From contig NZ_SRMB01000005.1 of assembly GCF_004745645.1 (NCBI RefSeq), positions 62,001 through 126,000 on the forward strand: a stretch of 64,000 nucleotides of DNA, given 5' to 3'. The notes below the pieces were generated by a model. That model was not told the origin of the DNA. It was given only the letters and a program-made list of their open reading frames with translations, and made no database searches. The position numbers were made by a program, and so were the translations under genes. The DNA is from Hymenobacter metallicola (GTDB lineage: Bacteria; Bacteroidota; Bacteroidia; Cytophagales; Hymenobacteraceae). Below are positions 7,213 through 16,655 of this stretch, in pieces (the stretch's first letter is position 1; the number at the start of each line of letters is the position of its first letter).

Positions 7213-7689
7213 ATGGAACCCAACCGCCCTATATCAACTCCAGCCGAAACGTCCCAGCCGGCTACTGCCGGCATTGGTCAGCCCTTGGTTATTCCGGTCA
7301 TTGAAGAACAGGCCGTTATCAATCGTGAGGTAGTGGAAAGTGCACGAGTGCGCTTAGCCAAAACGGTGCACGAGCGCGAGGAGATGTTGGAAATACCGCT
7401 GCAGCACGAAGAAGTGCTAGTTGAGCGGGTACCCGTCAACCAATTTGTGGCCGACGGGGCCGCAACTCCTGGCTTGCGCTACGACGGCGACACTACCATT
7501 ATTCCGGTGCTGCGCGAGGTCGTTGTGACGCGCCTGTTGGTGGTAGAGGAAATCCGGGTTACCAAGCGCACTCAGACCACGACTCATACCCAGCCCGTTA
7601 CGCTACGGCACGAGGAAATACACGTCGAGCGGAATTCGGCAGCCGGCCCTTCGCCTACGCCCGCACCGGGCACGAGTCCGACAACCTGA
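7213..7689 (+). CDS. YsnF/AvaK (DUF2382) domain protein, single domain
   Basis: 158 residues dominated by a DUF2382 domain (about 25-140), with the charged beta-rich repeats typical of the family (REVVESARVRLAKTVHEREE, VLVERVPVNQFV, LREEHV-like strands). Such proteins are stress-associated in Gram-positives and cyanobacteria; their biochemical role is unknown. I chose ATG 7213 over a TTG two codons earlier because a purine-rich GGGGAGG element lies at a suitable distance upstream. A second, longer protein with the same domain follows after 43 bp, so the two are probably one operon. No signal peptide: cytoplasmic. The C-terminal 20 residues are a Pro/Thr/Ser-rich tail. Confidence 0.88.
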   Translation: MEPNRPISTPAETSQPATAGIGQPLVIPVIEEQAVINREVVESARVRLAKTVHEREEMLEIPLQHEEVLVERVPVNQFVADGAATPGLRYDGDTTIIPVLREVVVTRLLVVEEIRVTKRTQTTTHTQPVTLRHEEIHVERNSAAGPSPTPAPGTSPTT

Positions 7690-7732
7690 GAAACAACCTA
7701 TTCATAATTCCCCAACCCTAAATTCTTTCACC

Positions 7733-8620
7733 ATGAATCAGACCGTAGTAGGAATCTTCGATAATATTCAGGCTGCTCAGCAGGCTTCCCGTCAGCTTAT
7801 TGCCGCCGGTTTTACCCAGGAAAATGTTGACATCTCCTCCGGAGGCACCGCCTCGTCCAGCACCAGCACCACTGGCGCTACGAGCACTACTAGCAGCAAC
7901 TACCAGAACACCAGCGGTACGACAGCCGAAGCTGTGGGCGACGCCACGGGCCGCACCGGTGATGGCATCAGCAACTTCTTCAGCAACCTGTTTGGTGGCG
8001 ACGACACCGAAGACGCCCGCCGCTACTCGCACGTAGCCCGCCAAGGTCACTCCATTCTGACGGTGCATTGCCAATCGGCGGAGCACGCCCGCCAGGCTGC
8101 CGAAATCCTGGACAACGCCGGGGCAGTAGACGTGGACGAGCGTGCCGCCCAGACCGGCTACGCCGGCACCAATAACTATCAGGCTGGCGCCAACACGGAT
8201 CAGGCCGGAATGTCGGCTCAAGTAATTGAGGAAAACCTGCAGGTAGGCAAGCGGGTGGAGCAAACCGGGGGTGCCCGGCTGCGCAGCCGCATCGTGGAGC
8301 GGCCCGTGGAAGCCAGCGTACGGCTGCGCGAAGAACACGTGAATGTAGAGCGTCACGCTGTAAACCGGCCCGCTACCGAAGCGGATTTCAACGCCTTTAA
8401 GGAAGGTGAAATTGAAATTACGGAAAGCGCCGAGCGGGCTGTTGTAGGCAAAGAAGCCCGCGTAGTAGAAGAAGTGACCTTAGGTAAGGAAGTGACTGAG
8501 CGCGAAGAAACCATTCGTGACACGGTGCGCAAAACCGAAGTTGATGTGGAGCGCATCAACGATGCTTCTACCCAGCGCAGCGGCTACACTACCGACGACG
8601 ACCAGCGTCGTAACTCGTAG
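7733..8620 (+). CDS. Stress protein with N-terminal 17M-like domain and C-terminal YsnF/AvaK domain
   Basis: 295 residues. The N-terminus (about 1-130: TVVGIFDNIQAAQQASRQL, then GHSILTVHCQSAEHARQAAEI) matches the general stress protein 17M / DUF1269-like ferredoxin fold, interrupted by a Ser/Thr-rich loop at about 41-65. The C-terminal half (about 165-285) is DUF2382 with strongly charged alternating segments (RIVERPVEASVRLREEHVNV, VVGKEARVVEEVTLGKEVTE). The upstream gene carries only the second domain, so the pair probably arose by duplication and acts together. The protein is cytoplasmic by sequence. A strong terminator follows. Expected under general stress control, though no promoter element was identified. 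Confidence 0.9.
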   Translation: MNQTVVGIFDNIQAAQQASRQLIAAGFTQENVDISSGGTASSSTSTTGATSTTSSNYQNTSGTTAEAVGDATGRTGDGISNFFSNLFGGDDTEDARRYSHVARQGHSILTVHCQSAEHARQAAEILDNAGAVDVDERAAQTGYAGTNNYQAGANTDQAGMSAQVIEENLQVGKRVEQTGGARLRSRIVERPVEASVRLREEHVNVERHAVNRPATEADFNAFKEGEIEITESAERAVVGKEARVVEEVTLGKEVTEREETIRDTVRKTEVDVERINDASTQRSGYTTDDDQRRNS

Positions 8621-8640
8621 TTGCCGACGAGCTTAAAAGA

Positions 8641-8670
8641 AAAAGGGAGCCTGTGTAGGCTCCCTTTTTT
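8641..8670. terminator. Bidirectional terminator between convergent genes
   Basis: Hairpin AAAAGGGAGCCT/AGGCTCCCTTTT with loop GTGT and a T-run, between the YsnF/AvaK operon and the convergent secreted-protein gene. Confidence 0.9.
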
Positions 8671-8696
8671 GCGTTTATAGCTGATTAGGCTGCCTC

Positions 8697-10154
8697 TTAC
8701 TTAGCTGAGGCTTTGCGCAGCTTGTCCAACGCATCCAAGTCCGCTTCGCCCTGCGCGGCGGTTACCCATTGCCAGAGGGGAGCACCGGGCGTGGCCGGGG
8801 TAGCCGATATTTTGAGGTAATTCAACTGAGCCGCATTGGGCACCAGCAATTGACAAGGATTGGGGGTAGCTACCTCCAAACACAGCCGCAGCATCCGGGC
8901 ATAATAAGGCCAGGGTAGCTCCAAGTATTCGTTGGGAAGCAACTTGCCGACTTCCTTGCCCTCCACAAATACGGTAATCGGGGCTGGGGAAGCATCGGCT
9001 GCGCGGTAGAGGTACACGTAGGTGGTGTCGGGCCGGGCCGGGCGGGCACGTAGCGGGTTGGGGTAAGGAGCAGACTGGCCGGTGCGCATGTCCACAGCGT
9101 AGGGAGTTGGCTCACCGGTGTGGTTGGGGGCCCGTACGGTAGCCACCCCCGTTACCATAGCCCGGGCCTGAGCATCCGACCGGGCCCGCATATATTCTAC
9201 ATCCAGGGGCTTCTCGCCCACAAACGTGAAGAAATTGCCTTGGCGCATCAAGGGGAAATATTGCTTATTGTGCTGCACGTAAAGCTGCTGTCCATCGGAA
9301 AAGCCCCAGGCCATTTTGCCAACGGGCTGGTCGTAGTTGTGACCGTTGGGGGCTACAGGTCGAAACCGGGCAACGCCAGACCAGAGTAGACGGCCGTTGC
9401 TGCCGCGCAGGCGCAACGGTATCGTATCGGCCCGCACGGGCAGGATGGAGTCGGGGCGGTTGGCCAGGAATTGCTCGAAGGTGTAAAATATGCCCCGCCG
9501 CGGCACTTCCCGCAGAATAGGCGCGAGCGGGACTCTTTTACCATCGGGGGTTGCGGCTACCGGGTTGTCGGCGGCAAGCTGCGCCAGGGTTCGAGCCGGG
9601 GAAAACTTGGTTTGGGCCCAGTCGGTAGCCGTAATCTGGCCCAGGCACCGCTGCAGCAACAGGGCAATGTGCTCGGGGTGCTGGGCGGTAGTTTCCAGGG
9701 CTCGGTTAGAAGTGCGGGCAGCCACGGTCCGGACAAAGTAGTAGCCGCCCCCAGGCAGGTGCTCGTACACATCGGCGGCCAAATCGGCACTGGCTACTTC
9801 AGTCAGGCCGCCTAGCTGCTCACTGATGCGCAGCTCGCGCAGGCAAAGCACCACCGCGTGGTCGGCGGGGCGGGCCGGCAGCTGTTTTTGCAGAAACGTC
9901 TGCAGTTCTGATTCCAGCCCATTGCGAAACAGCACCGCGGCGGGCCGGTTGTCCAGCCCCCGGTAAACCAAGCCAATAGTCGGATGACCCGGCCGACCGT
10001 CGACAACCTGCTCTACCTGGAGTGTGCGTTCGGGCAACGTCAGGCGCTGGCGGCTCAGGTCGAGGTAGTATACCTGAGCCTGAACCTGAGCCGTGAAGAG
10101 GCCGCAAATAACCAGTGAAAGCAGACGACACCAGAAACGGGTGGATAGTGGCAT
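8697..10154 (-). CDS. Secreted protein of unknown function, 485 residues
   Basis: A signal peptide is clear (about 1-26, ending AQVQAQ). The mature part has no family I recognise: residues about 30-160 resemble a small periplasmic domain (VYYLDLSRQRLTLPERTLQV, PAAVLFRNGLESELQTFL), followed by beta-rich sequence with many short strand-like segments and a final segment (EGKEVGKLLPNEYLELPW) like the domain in which lipoproteins and Por-type proteins display a small DUF2846-like fold. No transmembrane helix other than the signal. It is 108 bp downstream of nothing obvious: dnaE ends at 10263 on the same strand, so read-through from dnaE is possible. Function unknown. Confidence 0.8.
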   Translation of the reverse strand: MPLSTRFWCRLLSLVICGLFTAQVQAQVYYLDLSRQRLTLPERTLQVEQVVDGRPGHPTIGLVYRGLDNRPAAVLFRNGLESELQTFLQKQLPARPADHAVVLCLRELRISEQLGGLTEVASADLAADVYEHLPGGGYYFVRTVAARTSNRALETTAQHPEHIALLLQRCLGQITATDWAQTKFSPARTLAQLAADNPVAATPDGKRVPLAPILREVPRRGIFYTFEQFLANRPDSILPVRADTIPLRLRGSNGRLLWSGVARFRPVAPNGHNYDQPVGKMAWGFSDGQQLYVQHNKQYFPLMRQGNFFTFVGEKPLDVEYMRARSDAQARAMVTGVATVRAPNHTGEPTPYAVDMRTGQSAPYPNPLRARPARPDTTYVYLYRAADASPAPITVFVEGKEVGKLLPNEYLELPWPYYARMLRLCLEVATPNPCQLLVPNAAQLNYLKISATPATPGAPLWQWVTAAQGEADLDALDKLRKASAK

Positions 10155-10262
10155 TCGTCGATGGATAGCAACGTCAGAAAACCTTGGGCAAAAAACATCC
10201 GCCGGGCTTGCAGAACCTTACTGCAAGTCCGGTGGCGAAAGATCTGTACTGGCAGGTAATAC

Positions 10263-13200
10263 TTAAATCAGCTGGCAGGCTTCGATTTCCATTTCCCGCA
10301 TCTTGCGAATAAACTCCTTGGGCTCAATACGGTAACGGCGCGAATACGTGTCGACGGTGAGGTGCTCGTGGGGCTCGGCAAACTTGATTTCGAGCTTTTT
10401 CGAGCCCGCGCAGCCTTCCACGGCTTCCATGAACCGGTCCATGAAGGGCTCCGTGATGGTGCGCAGATCGAGCTGTACCCGCACGCCGTTGGCTAGTTTC
10501 TCGGCCACGTTGAACAGGGGCTCCATGGTCAGGATCTTGAACTCGAACTGGTCGGAGTCGCGGAAGCGCTGGGCATACTTGCCGCGGATGTACATGGGCG
10601 GTACCTGCTCCTTGTCGTAGTTGCGGGGGTTAATCAGGGCCGAGAAGCGGGAGTAGTCGTCGCGGAACAAGGCCAGGTTCAGACTCGACTCGTAGTCTTC
10701 AATCGTGAAGGAAACGAAGGGCTGGCCAGTTTTGGTGGTCTTGAACATGACGTTCGTAATCAGGCCGGCCACGGTTACCTCGCGGTTTTTGTAGCTCTCT
10801 ACCTTGTCCAGCCCGCAGGTGCAGTACGAGTCGATTTCGAGCTTGAAGTCGTCGAGTGGGTGGCCCGAGAGGTAGAAGCCTACCACTTCTTTTTCGCGGC
10901 GCAACTGCTCGGTGGCGGGCCAGGGCTCCATGTCGGCCACTTTGGGCAAGGGCATGGCCACAGCCCCAAAAGCTCCGCCGCCAAACAGGCTCTGCTGGGC
11001 CGAGTCCTGGTCGGCCTGGTACTGCTGGCCCATTTTCACGGCCTTGTCGATGAGGTTCTGGTCGCCGCCGGGGGCTTCCACAAACTGCCGACGGTGGTAG
11101 CGCTCAAACGAGTCGAAAGCGCCCGACAAGGCCAGGCTTTCGAACGTCTTCTTGTTGACGGCCCGCAGGTTGACGCGCTTGGAGAAGTCAAAAATATCGG
11201 TGTACGGGCCTTTTTTGGCGCGCTCGGCCACGATGTTCTCAATAGCCGCTTCCCCGGCCCCCTTCACGGCGGCCATGCCGAAGCGGATCTGGCCCTTTTC
11301 GTTGACGTTGAACTTGAGGATGGATTCGTTGACGTCGGGCCCGAGTACTTCCACGCCCTGGCGGCGGGCTTCCTCGATAAAGAAGGTGACCTTCTTGATG
11401 TCCGACATGTTGTTGGTCAGCACGGCGGCCATGTACTCGGCCGGGTAGTTGGCCTTGAGGTAGCCGGTCTGGTAGGCCACTACTGAGTAGGCGGCCGAGT
11501 GGGAGCGGTTGAAGCCGTAGGCCGCAAACTTCTCCATCACGTCGAAGACCTCGTTGGCCTTTTTGGGCTTGATACCGTGCAGCTTCTCGGCGCCCTCGCA
11601 GAATTTCTCCCGCTCCTGGGCCATCTTCTTCATGTCCTTCTTACCCATGGCCCGGCGCAGGAGGTCGGCACCGCCGAGGGAGTAGCCGGCCAAAATCTGA
11701 GCGGCCTGCATGATCTGCTCCTGGTACACCATAATGCCCTGGGAGTAGTTCAGGATGGGTTCCAGCAACTCGTGGGGGTACTCAATTTCCTCGCGCCCGT
11801 GCTTGCGGTTGATGAAGTTCGGAATGAACTGCATCGGGCCCGGCCGGTACAAGGCGTTCATGGCAATCAGGTCCTCGATGTTGGTGGGCTTGAGGTCCTT
11901 GAGGTACATGCGCATGCCCTCGGATTCAAACTGGAACGTGCCAATCGTGTCGCCGCGCTGGTAGAGCTCGTAGGTTTTGGGGTCGTCGAGCGGGATGTCG
12001 TCGATGTTGATGTCGACGCCGTGGTTTTTCTTGATCAGCTCCAGAGCATCGACGATGATGGTCAGGGTTTTGAGGCCCAGAAAGTCCATCTTCAGCATCC
12101 CGGCGCTCTCAATCACCTTGCCGTCGAACTGCGTGACGAGCAGGTCCGAGTCCTTGGAGGTACTGACCGGAATGTACTTGGTGATGTCGTCGGGGGCAAT
12201 GATAACGCCGGCGGCGTGAATGCCGGTGTTGCGCACCGAGCCTTCCAGTTTTTCGGCCAGGCGCAGAATCTGGCCCCGGAGGTTGTCGGGGGCGTCGTCA
12301 CGCCGGATCATGTCGAGCTCCTGGTTTTCGGCAAAAGCCCCGGCCAGGGTCGTGCCGGGCTTTTCGGGCACCATCTTGGCCAGCTCGTTGGTCAGGGGCA
12401 GGGGCAGCTCCATAGCCCGGGCCACGTCCTTGATGCTGGACTTGGCGGCCATGGTACCGAAGGTGATAATCTGGGCCACCTGGGTTTTGCCGTACTTATC
12501 GACCACGTAGTCGATGACGCGCTGGCGGTTCACGTCGTCGAAGTCGATGTCGATATCGGGCATGGACACCCGCTCCGGGTTGAGGAAACGCTCGAACAGC
12601 AGGGAGTACTTAATCGGGTCAATGTTGGTGATACCCACGCAGTAGGCCACGGCCGAGCCGGCCGCCGAGCCCCGGCCCGGACCCACGGCCACGCCCATTT
12701 CCCGGCCCTTGTTGATAAAATCCTGGGTAATGAGAAAGTAGCCGGCAAAGCCCATCGTCTGGATGATGCGCAGCTCGTAGTCCAGGCGCTCCTCAATTTC
12801 GGGCGTCCGCTCGGAGTAGCGCGGCGGCTTGGTCATCGTCACGACGCCTTTGCCCGCACTCGGCCCGAAGGCCCCCACGTAGGTCAGCTCGCGCAGAAAC
12901 TCGTCGGCATTGGCAAAAGCTGCGGGAATGGGGAAGTTGGGCAGCAGAATGTCGCGCTGCAGCTTGGGCGGCGTGATTTTATCAACGATTTCGTTGGTGT
13001 TGTCCACGCTTTCCGGCACGTCGCGGAAGAGGTGGTTCATCTGCTCCTGGCTCTTGAAGAAGAACTGGTCGTTGGGGAAGCCGAAGCGGGAGCGGGGCCG
13101 GGGCATCTGGGCTTCCTCGTCGATGCGCATGAGCTGGCGGCGCACCGAGTCGTCGGAGGCGGCCAGGGGGCGCAGGTTGTCGAGGTGGTCGTAGAGCACC

Positions 13201-13979
13201 TCTTTTTCACCCGAAATCAGGCGGAAGTATTTCGTCTGAAAGTCGCCGACCGGGATACTGTATTCTTCGCCCGTATTGACGCACAAGAGCAGGTCGTGGG
13301 GCGCAAAGTCTTCCTGGTTGACGTAGTGCGAGTCGTTGGTGCAGATAACCTTGACGTTATACTTCTGGGCCCAGCGCAGCAGCACCTGGTTCAGGTCTTC
13401 CTGGCTTTTGCCGGTGTTGTCGATGTTCTCGATGCCGTGGCGCTGGATTTCGATGTAGTAGTCGTCGCCGAACACGTCGAGCCACCACTTGAGCTGTTTC
13501 TCGGCTTCCTCCTCGGTTTTCCAGAGCAGGGCCTGGGGAATTTCGGCCCCGATGCAGCAACTCGTGGCAATCAGGCCCTCGTGGTACTGGAGCAGCAGCT
13601 CCTTGTCGATACGCGGGTACTTGCTGTATACGCCCTCGATAAAGCTCATGGAGCAAAGCTTGGCCAGGTTCTGGTAGCCGGCCTGGTCTTTGGCCAGCAG
13701 CAGCTGATGGTGGCGCACGTCCCGCTCGCCTTTTTCCCGGCTGAAGCTCTTCTTGTGCCGGTCTTCCACCAAGTAGAACTCGCAGCCCACGATGGGTTTC
13801 ACGTTGTACTTATTGGCCTCGGCCACGAAGTTGAAGGCCCCGAACATGTTGCCGTGGTCGGTGAGGGCTACGGCGGGCATGCCGTCGGCCTGAGCCTTTT
13901 TCATCAGGGCGCTGATGCTGGCCTGGCCGTCGAGCAGGGAGTATTGGGTGTGGCAGTGGAGGTGCGAGAAAGTAGGCAT
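10263..13979 (-). CDS. dnaE: DNA polymerase III subunit alpha
   Basis: 1238-residue replicative polymerase. The PHP domain is at the N-terminus (FSHLHCHTQYSLLDG, residues 4-18; VALTDHGNMFGAF about 37-49). The C-family palm carries the catalytic aspartates in PDIDIDF (about 473-479), with GPGRGSAAGS just before it and the fingers region (NALYRPGPMQFIPNFINRK) after. A helix-hairpin-helix (NRSHSAAYSVVAYQTGYLK region) and an OB fold (VTVAGLITNVMFKTTKTGQP) complete the order. Length suits Bacteroidota DnaE, slightly longer than in E. coli. Start ATG gives MPTFSHLH, as expected. It appears monocistronic. On the opposite strand there is an 841-codon open frame, a GC-driven shadow. Confidence 0.98.
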   Translation of the reverse strand: MPTFSHLHCHTQYSLLDGQASISALMKKAQADGMPAVALTDHGNMFGAFNFVAEANKYNVKPIVGCEFYLVEDRHKKSFSREKGERDVRHHQLLLAKDQAGYQNLAKLCSMSFIEGVYSKYPRIDKELLLQYHEGLIATSCCIGAEIPQALLWKTEEEAEKQLKWWLDVFGDDYYIEIQRHGIENIDNTGKSQEDLNQVLLRWAQKYNVKVICTNDSHYVNQEDFAPHDLLLCVNTGEEYSIPVGDFQTKYFRLISGEKEVLYDHLDNLRPLAASDDSVRRQLMRIDEEAQMPRPRSRFGFPNDQFFFKSQEQMNHLFRDVPESVDNTNEIVDKITPPKLQRDILLPNFPIPAAFANADEFLRELTYVGAFGPSAGKGVVTMTKPPRYSERTPEIEERLDYELRIIQTMGFAGYFLITQDFINKGREMGVAVGPGRGSAAGSAVAYCVGITNIDPIKYSLLFERFLNPERVSMPDIDIDFDDVNRQRVIDYVVDKYGKTQVAQIITFGTMAAKSSIKDVARAMELPLPLTNELAKMVPEKPGTTLAGAFAENQELDMIRRDDAPDNLRGQILRLAEKLEGSVRNTGIHAAGVIIAPDDITKYIPVSTSKDSDLLVTQFDGKVIESAGMLKMDFLGLKTLTIIVDALELIKKNHGVDINIDDIPLDDPKTYELYQRGDTIGTFQFESEGMRMYLKDLKPTNIEDLIAMNALYRPGPMQFIPNFINRKHGREEIEYPHELLEPILNYSQGIMVYQEQIMQAAQILAGYSLGGADLLRRAMGKKDMKKMAQEREKFCEGAEKLHGIKPKKANEVFDVMEKFAAYGFNRSHSAAYSVVAYQTGYLKANYPAEYMAAVLTNNMSDIKKVTFFIEEARRQGVEVLGPDVNESILKFNVNEKGQIRFGMAAVKGAGEAAIENIVAERAKKGPYTDIFDFSKRVNLRAVNKKTFESLALSGAFDSFERYHRRQFVEAPGGDQNLIDKAVKMGQQYQADQDSAQQSLFGGGAFGAVAMPLPKVADMEPWPATEQLRREKEVVGFYLSGHPLDDFKLEIDSYCTCGLDKVESYKNREVTVAGLITNVMFKTTKTGQPFVSFTIEDYESSLNLALFRDDYSRFSALINPRNYDKEQVPPMYIRGKYAQRFRDSDQFEFKILTMEPLFNVAEKLANGVRVQLDLRTITEPFMDRFMEAVEGCAGSKKLEIKFAEPHEHLTVDTYSRRYRIEPKEFIRKMREMEIEACQLI

Positions 13980-14224
13980 AAGCAGGGTGGTTTCGCGCGG
14001 GATAAAGCGTCAAGCGAAAAGTAAAGTTACCACCGCTGCCCGGGAATGGAAAGTAGGAAAACCGGTGCTTTTTGCGTAAACAGAGGTACTACCATAGCCC
14101 CGGCTCATTGTCGGCCGGGAGGGTCGCTGTTCGGGCCGGCGGCTGCCCGGCAACGAGAAGCGCCCTCAAGGATTGCTACTTAGTGAAGACTTATTATCTA
14201 GTAATAGTGCCCTGTTTTGCTACC

Positions 14225-15325
14225 ATGCGTACCCTGTTTACTGGCTGTTGCTATTGGCTAATCCTGAGTGGGCTAGGCAGTTGCATTCAACCTTACGCCC
14301 CCGAGGCACTGTCCGGCCCCACGCAGTTTCTGGTGGTCGACGGCTGTATTAACCCGCGGGGGGTGACCACAATTCGACTGAGCCGTACCCGTCCTTTGCA
14401 GGACGACAGCAAGCCGGTGGAAAGTAAAGCTTCGCTGGCGGTGGAGGAAGAAGGTGGGCCCCGCCACCCTTTACTGGAAACAGCCGTGCCGGGTACCTAT
14501 ACCTCCGCCGCCTTGCAACTGCCGGCGGGCCGGCGCGTGCGGCTCATCATCAAAACAGCCGCGCAGCGCGAATATGCCTCCGACTACAGCACCGTAACCA
14601 TTACCCCCGAAATTGATGCCGTGACCTGGCACATCGGGCCCGAAGGCGTGCAGTTCAACCTCAGCACGCACGGCGCCCAAGCAGCGTCGCGCTACTACCG
14701 CTGGGAGTACGAGGAAACCTGGAAGTTTGTCTCCGCCTTCGAGTCAACGGTAGAGTTTAGCAACGGCCGCCTGATTCCCCGCACCACTGATATCTACCGG
14801 TGCTGGGGAAGTGAGCCGTTTACCCGCATCAAAATTGGGAATACGGCAAGACTGACCCAAAATACTGTAGCCGACTACCCGTTGCAATTACTGCCGAGCA
14901 ACTCAGTGAAGCTGCGGTTTCGCTACAGCATTTTGGTAAAGCAGTACGCGCTGACGGCCGCGGAGTATGCCTACTGGGAGGCCTTAGGCAAAAACACGGA
15001 GAACATCGGCTCGCTGTACGACGCCTTGCCCACCCAGCTCGCGGGCAACGTGCACGCGCTGGCCGACGCTGCGGAGCCCGTGCTGGGCTTTGTCGGGGCG
15101 CAGTCCGTGACCCAGCAGCGTCTCTACATCGACCGCACCGAGCTGCCCACCGACTGGCGCTTCGAGACCGGCTACAATGACAAGTGTGAATTGAGCAGAA
15201 TACCGGTTTCCCTCTACCAATACGGTAATTATACCCCCGTTGAACTCAGCTTGGGCAGCACGACTGAGTGTGTCGATTGCCGCAAACGCGGCACCAACAT
15301 AGAGCCAACATTTTGGCAGGATTAA
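14225..15325 (+). CDS. DUF4249 family lipoprotein, copy 1 of 3
   Basis: 366 residues from ATG 14225; the frame runs 51 codons further up but that part is not signal-like. From this start a lipoprotein signal is clear, with the lipobox ending in GLGSC (Cys about 19). Downstream come the DUF4249 features: QPYAPEALSGPTQFLVVDG, the RYYRWEYEETW motif, and a final CVDCR. DUF4249 proteins are outer-membrane-associated lipoproteins usually next to a TonB-dependent receptor; none is adjacent here. This copy is the most divergent of three tandem paralogs in its first half, yet residues encoded at 14909-15175 are nearly identical to the other two. Role unknown; surface or periplasmic binding is inferred. 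Confidence 0.88.
   Translation: MRTLFTGCCYWLILSGLGSCIQPYAPEALSGPTQFLVVDGCINPRGVTTIRLSRTRPLQDDSKPVESKASLAVEEEGGPRHPLLETAVPGTYTSAALQLPAGRRVRLIIKTAAQREYASDYSTVTITPEIDAVTWHIGPEGVQFNLSTHGAQAASRYYRWEYEETWKFVSAFESTVEFSNGRLIPRTTDIYRCWGSEPFTRIKIGNTARLTQNTVADYPLQLLPSNSVKLRFRYSILVKQYALTAAEYAYWEALGKNTENIGSLYDALPTQLAGNVHALADAAEPVLGFVGAQSVTQQRLYIDRTELPTDWRFETGYNDKCELSRIPVSLYQYGNYTPVELSLGSTTECVDCRKRGTNIEPTFWQD
14909..15175 (+). repeat. Shared block of the DUF4249 triplet, copy 1
   Basis: About 267 bp differing from 16149-16415 at only five positions that I can count, and from 17355-17621 at slightly more. From about base 15040 to the end copies 1 and 2 look identical. Flanking parts of the genes are far more divergent, which points to gene conversion. 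Confidence 0.85.
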
Positions 15326-15431
15326 GGGCTAAACTATCCTTTGTCATACCCAGCGCAACGCCCCCTGAACCCGAGAATTGCGAGGGTAAAGCAGCCCTCG
15401 GTTTGCTAAAGTGTTAGTAGTACCGAATGGC

Positions 15432-15439
15432 TATATTTG
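15432..15439 (+). promoter_or_regulatory. Candidate -7 element of DUF4249 copy 2
   Basis: TATATTTG matches TAnnTTTG and lies 26 nt upstream of the chosen ATG at 15465. A TTTG at 15402-15405 is 26 bp further up, too far for a standard -33. It supports an own promoter and a start downstream of it. Confidence 0.4.
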
Positions 15440-15464
15440 GTGCCGCTCCTTTCTCAATTCACTT

Positions 15465-16598
15465 ATGCAACTAATTCGATACTGTATCTACTTGGTCCTC
15501 GGGCTGAGCTTAGGCGGCTGTATTCAGCCCTACGCACCGGAAGTGCTTACTCAGCCGAACAACTTTCTGGTTGTGGATGGCTTCATCAATACCCGTGGGG
15601 TAACGTCGATTCGGCTCATGCGCACGCGCAACCTGCAAGACGACAGCAAGATTCCGGTGGAAAGCAAAGCCGTGCTCTACATCGAGCAGGAGGGCGGGGG
15701 CCGCTTTCCACTGACCGAAACAGCCGTGGCCGGCACGTATACTTCCGCCCCGTTGCAGCTAGCCACCGGCCGGCGCGTGCGCCTCTACATCAAGACCCAG
15801 GCCCAGCGCGAATACGCATCTGACTATGTGGCGGCGAAAGCTACCCCGGCAATTGACGCCGTAACCTGGCGCATCGGGCCCGACGGGGTGCAGCTCTACG
15901 CTAACACGCACGACGACACCGGCGAGACGCGCTACTACCGCTGGGAGTATGAGGAAACCTGGAAGTTCACCTCCGCTTTTCAGTCTATGTTGCAGTGGAC
16001 GCCTACTGCTATTACCTACCGTCCCGAAAATATCTTCAACTGCTGGGATGACGAGAATTCAACTTCCATTAAACTAAGCAATACGCTTAAACTAACGAAG
16101 GACGTGGTGGCAGATTATCCCCTGACCTTGCTGCCTGCTACCTCGCCCAAGCTGCGGTTCCGCTACAGCATTTTGGTAAAGCAGTATGCGCTGACGGCCG
16201 CGGAGTATGCCTACTGGGAGGCCTTGGGCAAGAACACGGAGAACATCGGCTCGCTGTACGACGCCTTGCCCACCCAGCTCACGGGCAACGTGCACGCGCT
16301 GGCCGACGCTGCGGAGCCCGTGCTGGGCTTTGTCGGGGCGCAGTCCGTGACCCAGCAGCGTCTCTACATCGACCGCACCGAGCTGCCCACCGACTGGCGC
16401 TTCGAGACCGGCTACGACTGTGAGCTGGCCGAGTTGCCCCCGCCGCTGGCGCCGCCCGTCAACCCGCTGGTGTTCTTCCGGGACGGCACCTTTATTCCCG
16501 TCGAGATGATCAACGGCAAGTATATGTATGGCACGGCCGACTGCATTGATTGCCGCAAGCGAGGTACGAATGTAAAGCCAGCTTTTTGGCAGGATTGA
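15465..16598 (+). CDS. DUF4249 family lipoprotein, copy 2 of 3
   Basis: 377 residues from ATG 15465, preferred over the in-frame ATG at 15411 because a lipoprotein signal (LVLGLSLGGC) starts there and a -7 element lies between the two. Features as in copy 1: IQPYAPEVLTQPNNFLVVDG, RYYRWEYEETWKF, and a C-terminal CIDCRKRGTN. It shares with copy 3 an extra near-identical stretch (ESKAVLYIEQEGGGRFPLTE) absent from copy 1, so the three genes are mosaics. Gap to copy 1 is 139 bp. C-terminal part varies among copies (here a Pro-rich segment at about residue 325). Function unknown. Confidence 0.88.
   Translation: MQLIRYCIYLVLGLSLGGCIQPYAPEVLTQPNNFLVVDGFINTRGVTSIRLMRTRNLQDDSKIPVESKAVLYIEQEGGGRFPLTETAVAGTYTSAPLQLATGRRVRLYIKTQAQREYASDYVAAKATPAIDAVTWRIGPDGVQLYANTHDDTGETRYYRWEYEETWKFTSAFQSMLQWTPTAITYRPENIFNCWDDENSTSIKLSNTLKLTKDVVADYPLTLLPATSPKLRFRYSILVKQYALTAAEYAYWEALGKNTENIGSLYDALPTQLTGNVHALADAAEPVLGFVGAQSVTQQRLYIDRTELPTDWRFETGYDCELAELPPPLAPPVNPLVFFRDGTFIPVEMINGKYMYGTADCIDCRKRGTNVKPAFWQD
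16149..16415 (+). repeat. Shared block of the DUF4249 triplet, copy 2
   Basis: Counterpart of 14909-15175 and 17355-17621, encoding the segment from KLRFRYSILVKQ to the WRFETGY end. Near-identical DNA inside genes that otherwise differ. Confidence 0.85.
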
Positions 16599-16655
16599 CG
16601 CACCCTATCGACGGATATCTAGAGTATAGCGCGTCAACAACTATAGCAATTATCA

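Noticed and set aside
11499..14024. 841-codon open frame on the plus strand opposite dnaE
   Set aside because: It lies antisense to an unmistakable dnaE, has no recognisable domain, and arises from GC-rich codon use; composition is Val/Leu/Gly/His-rich as expected of a shadow.
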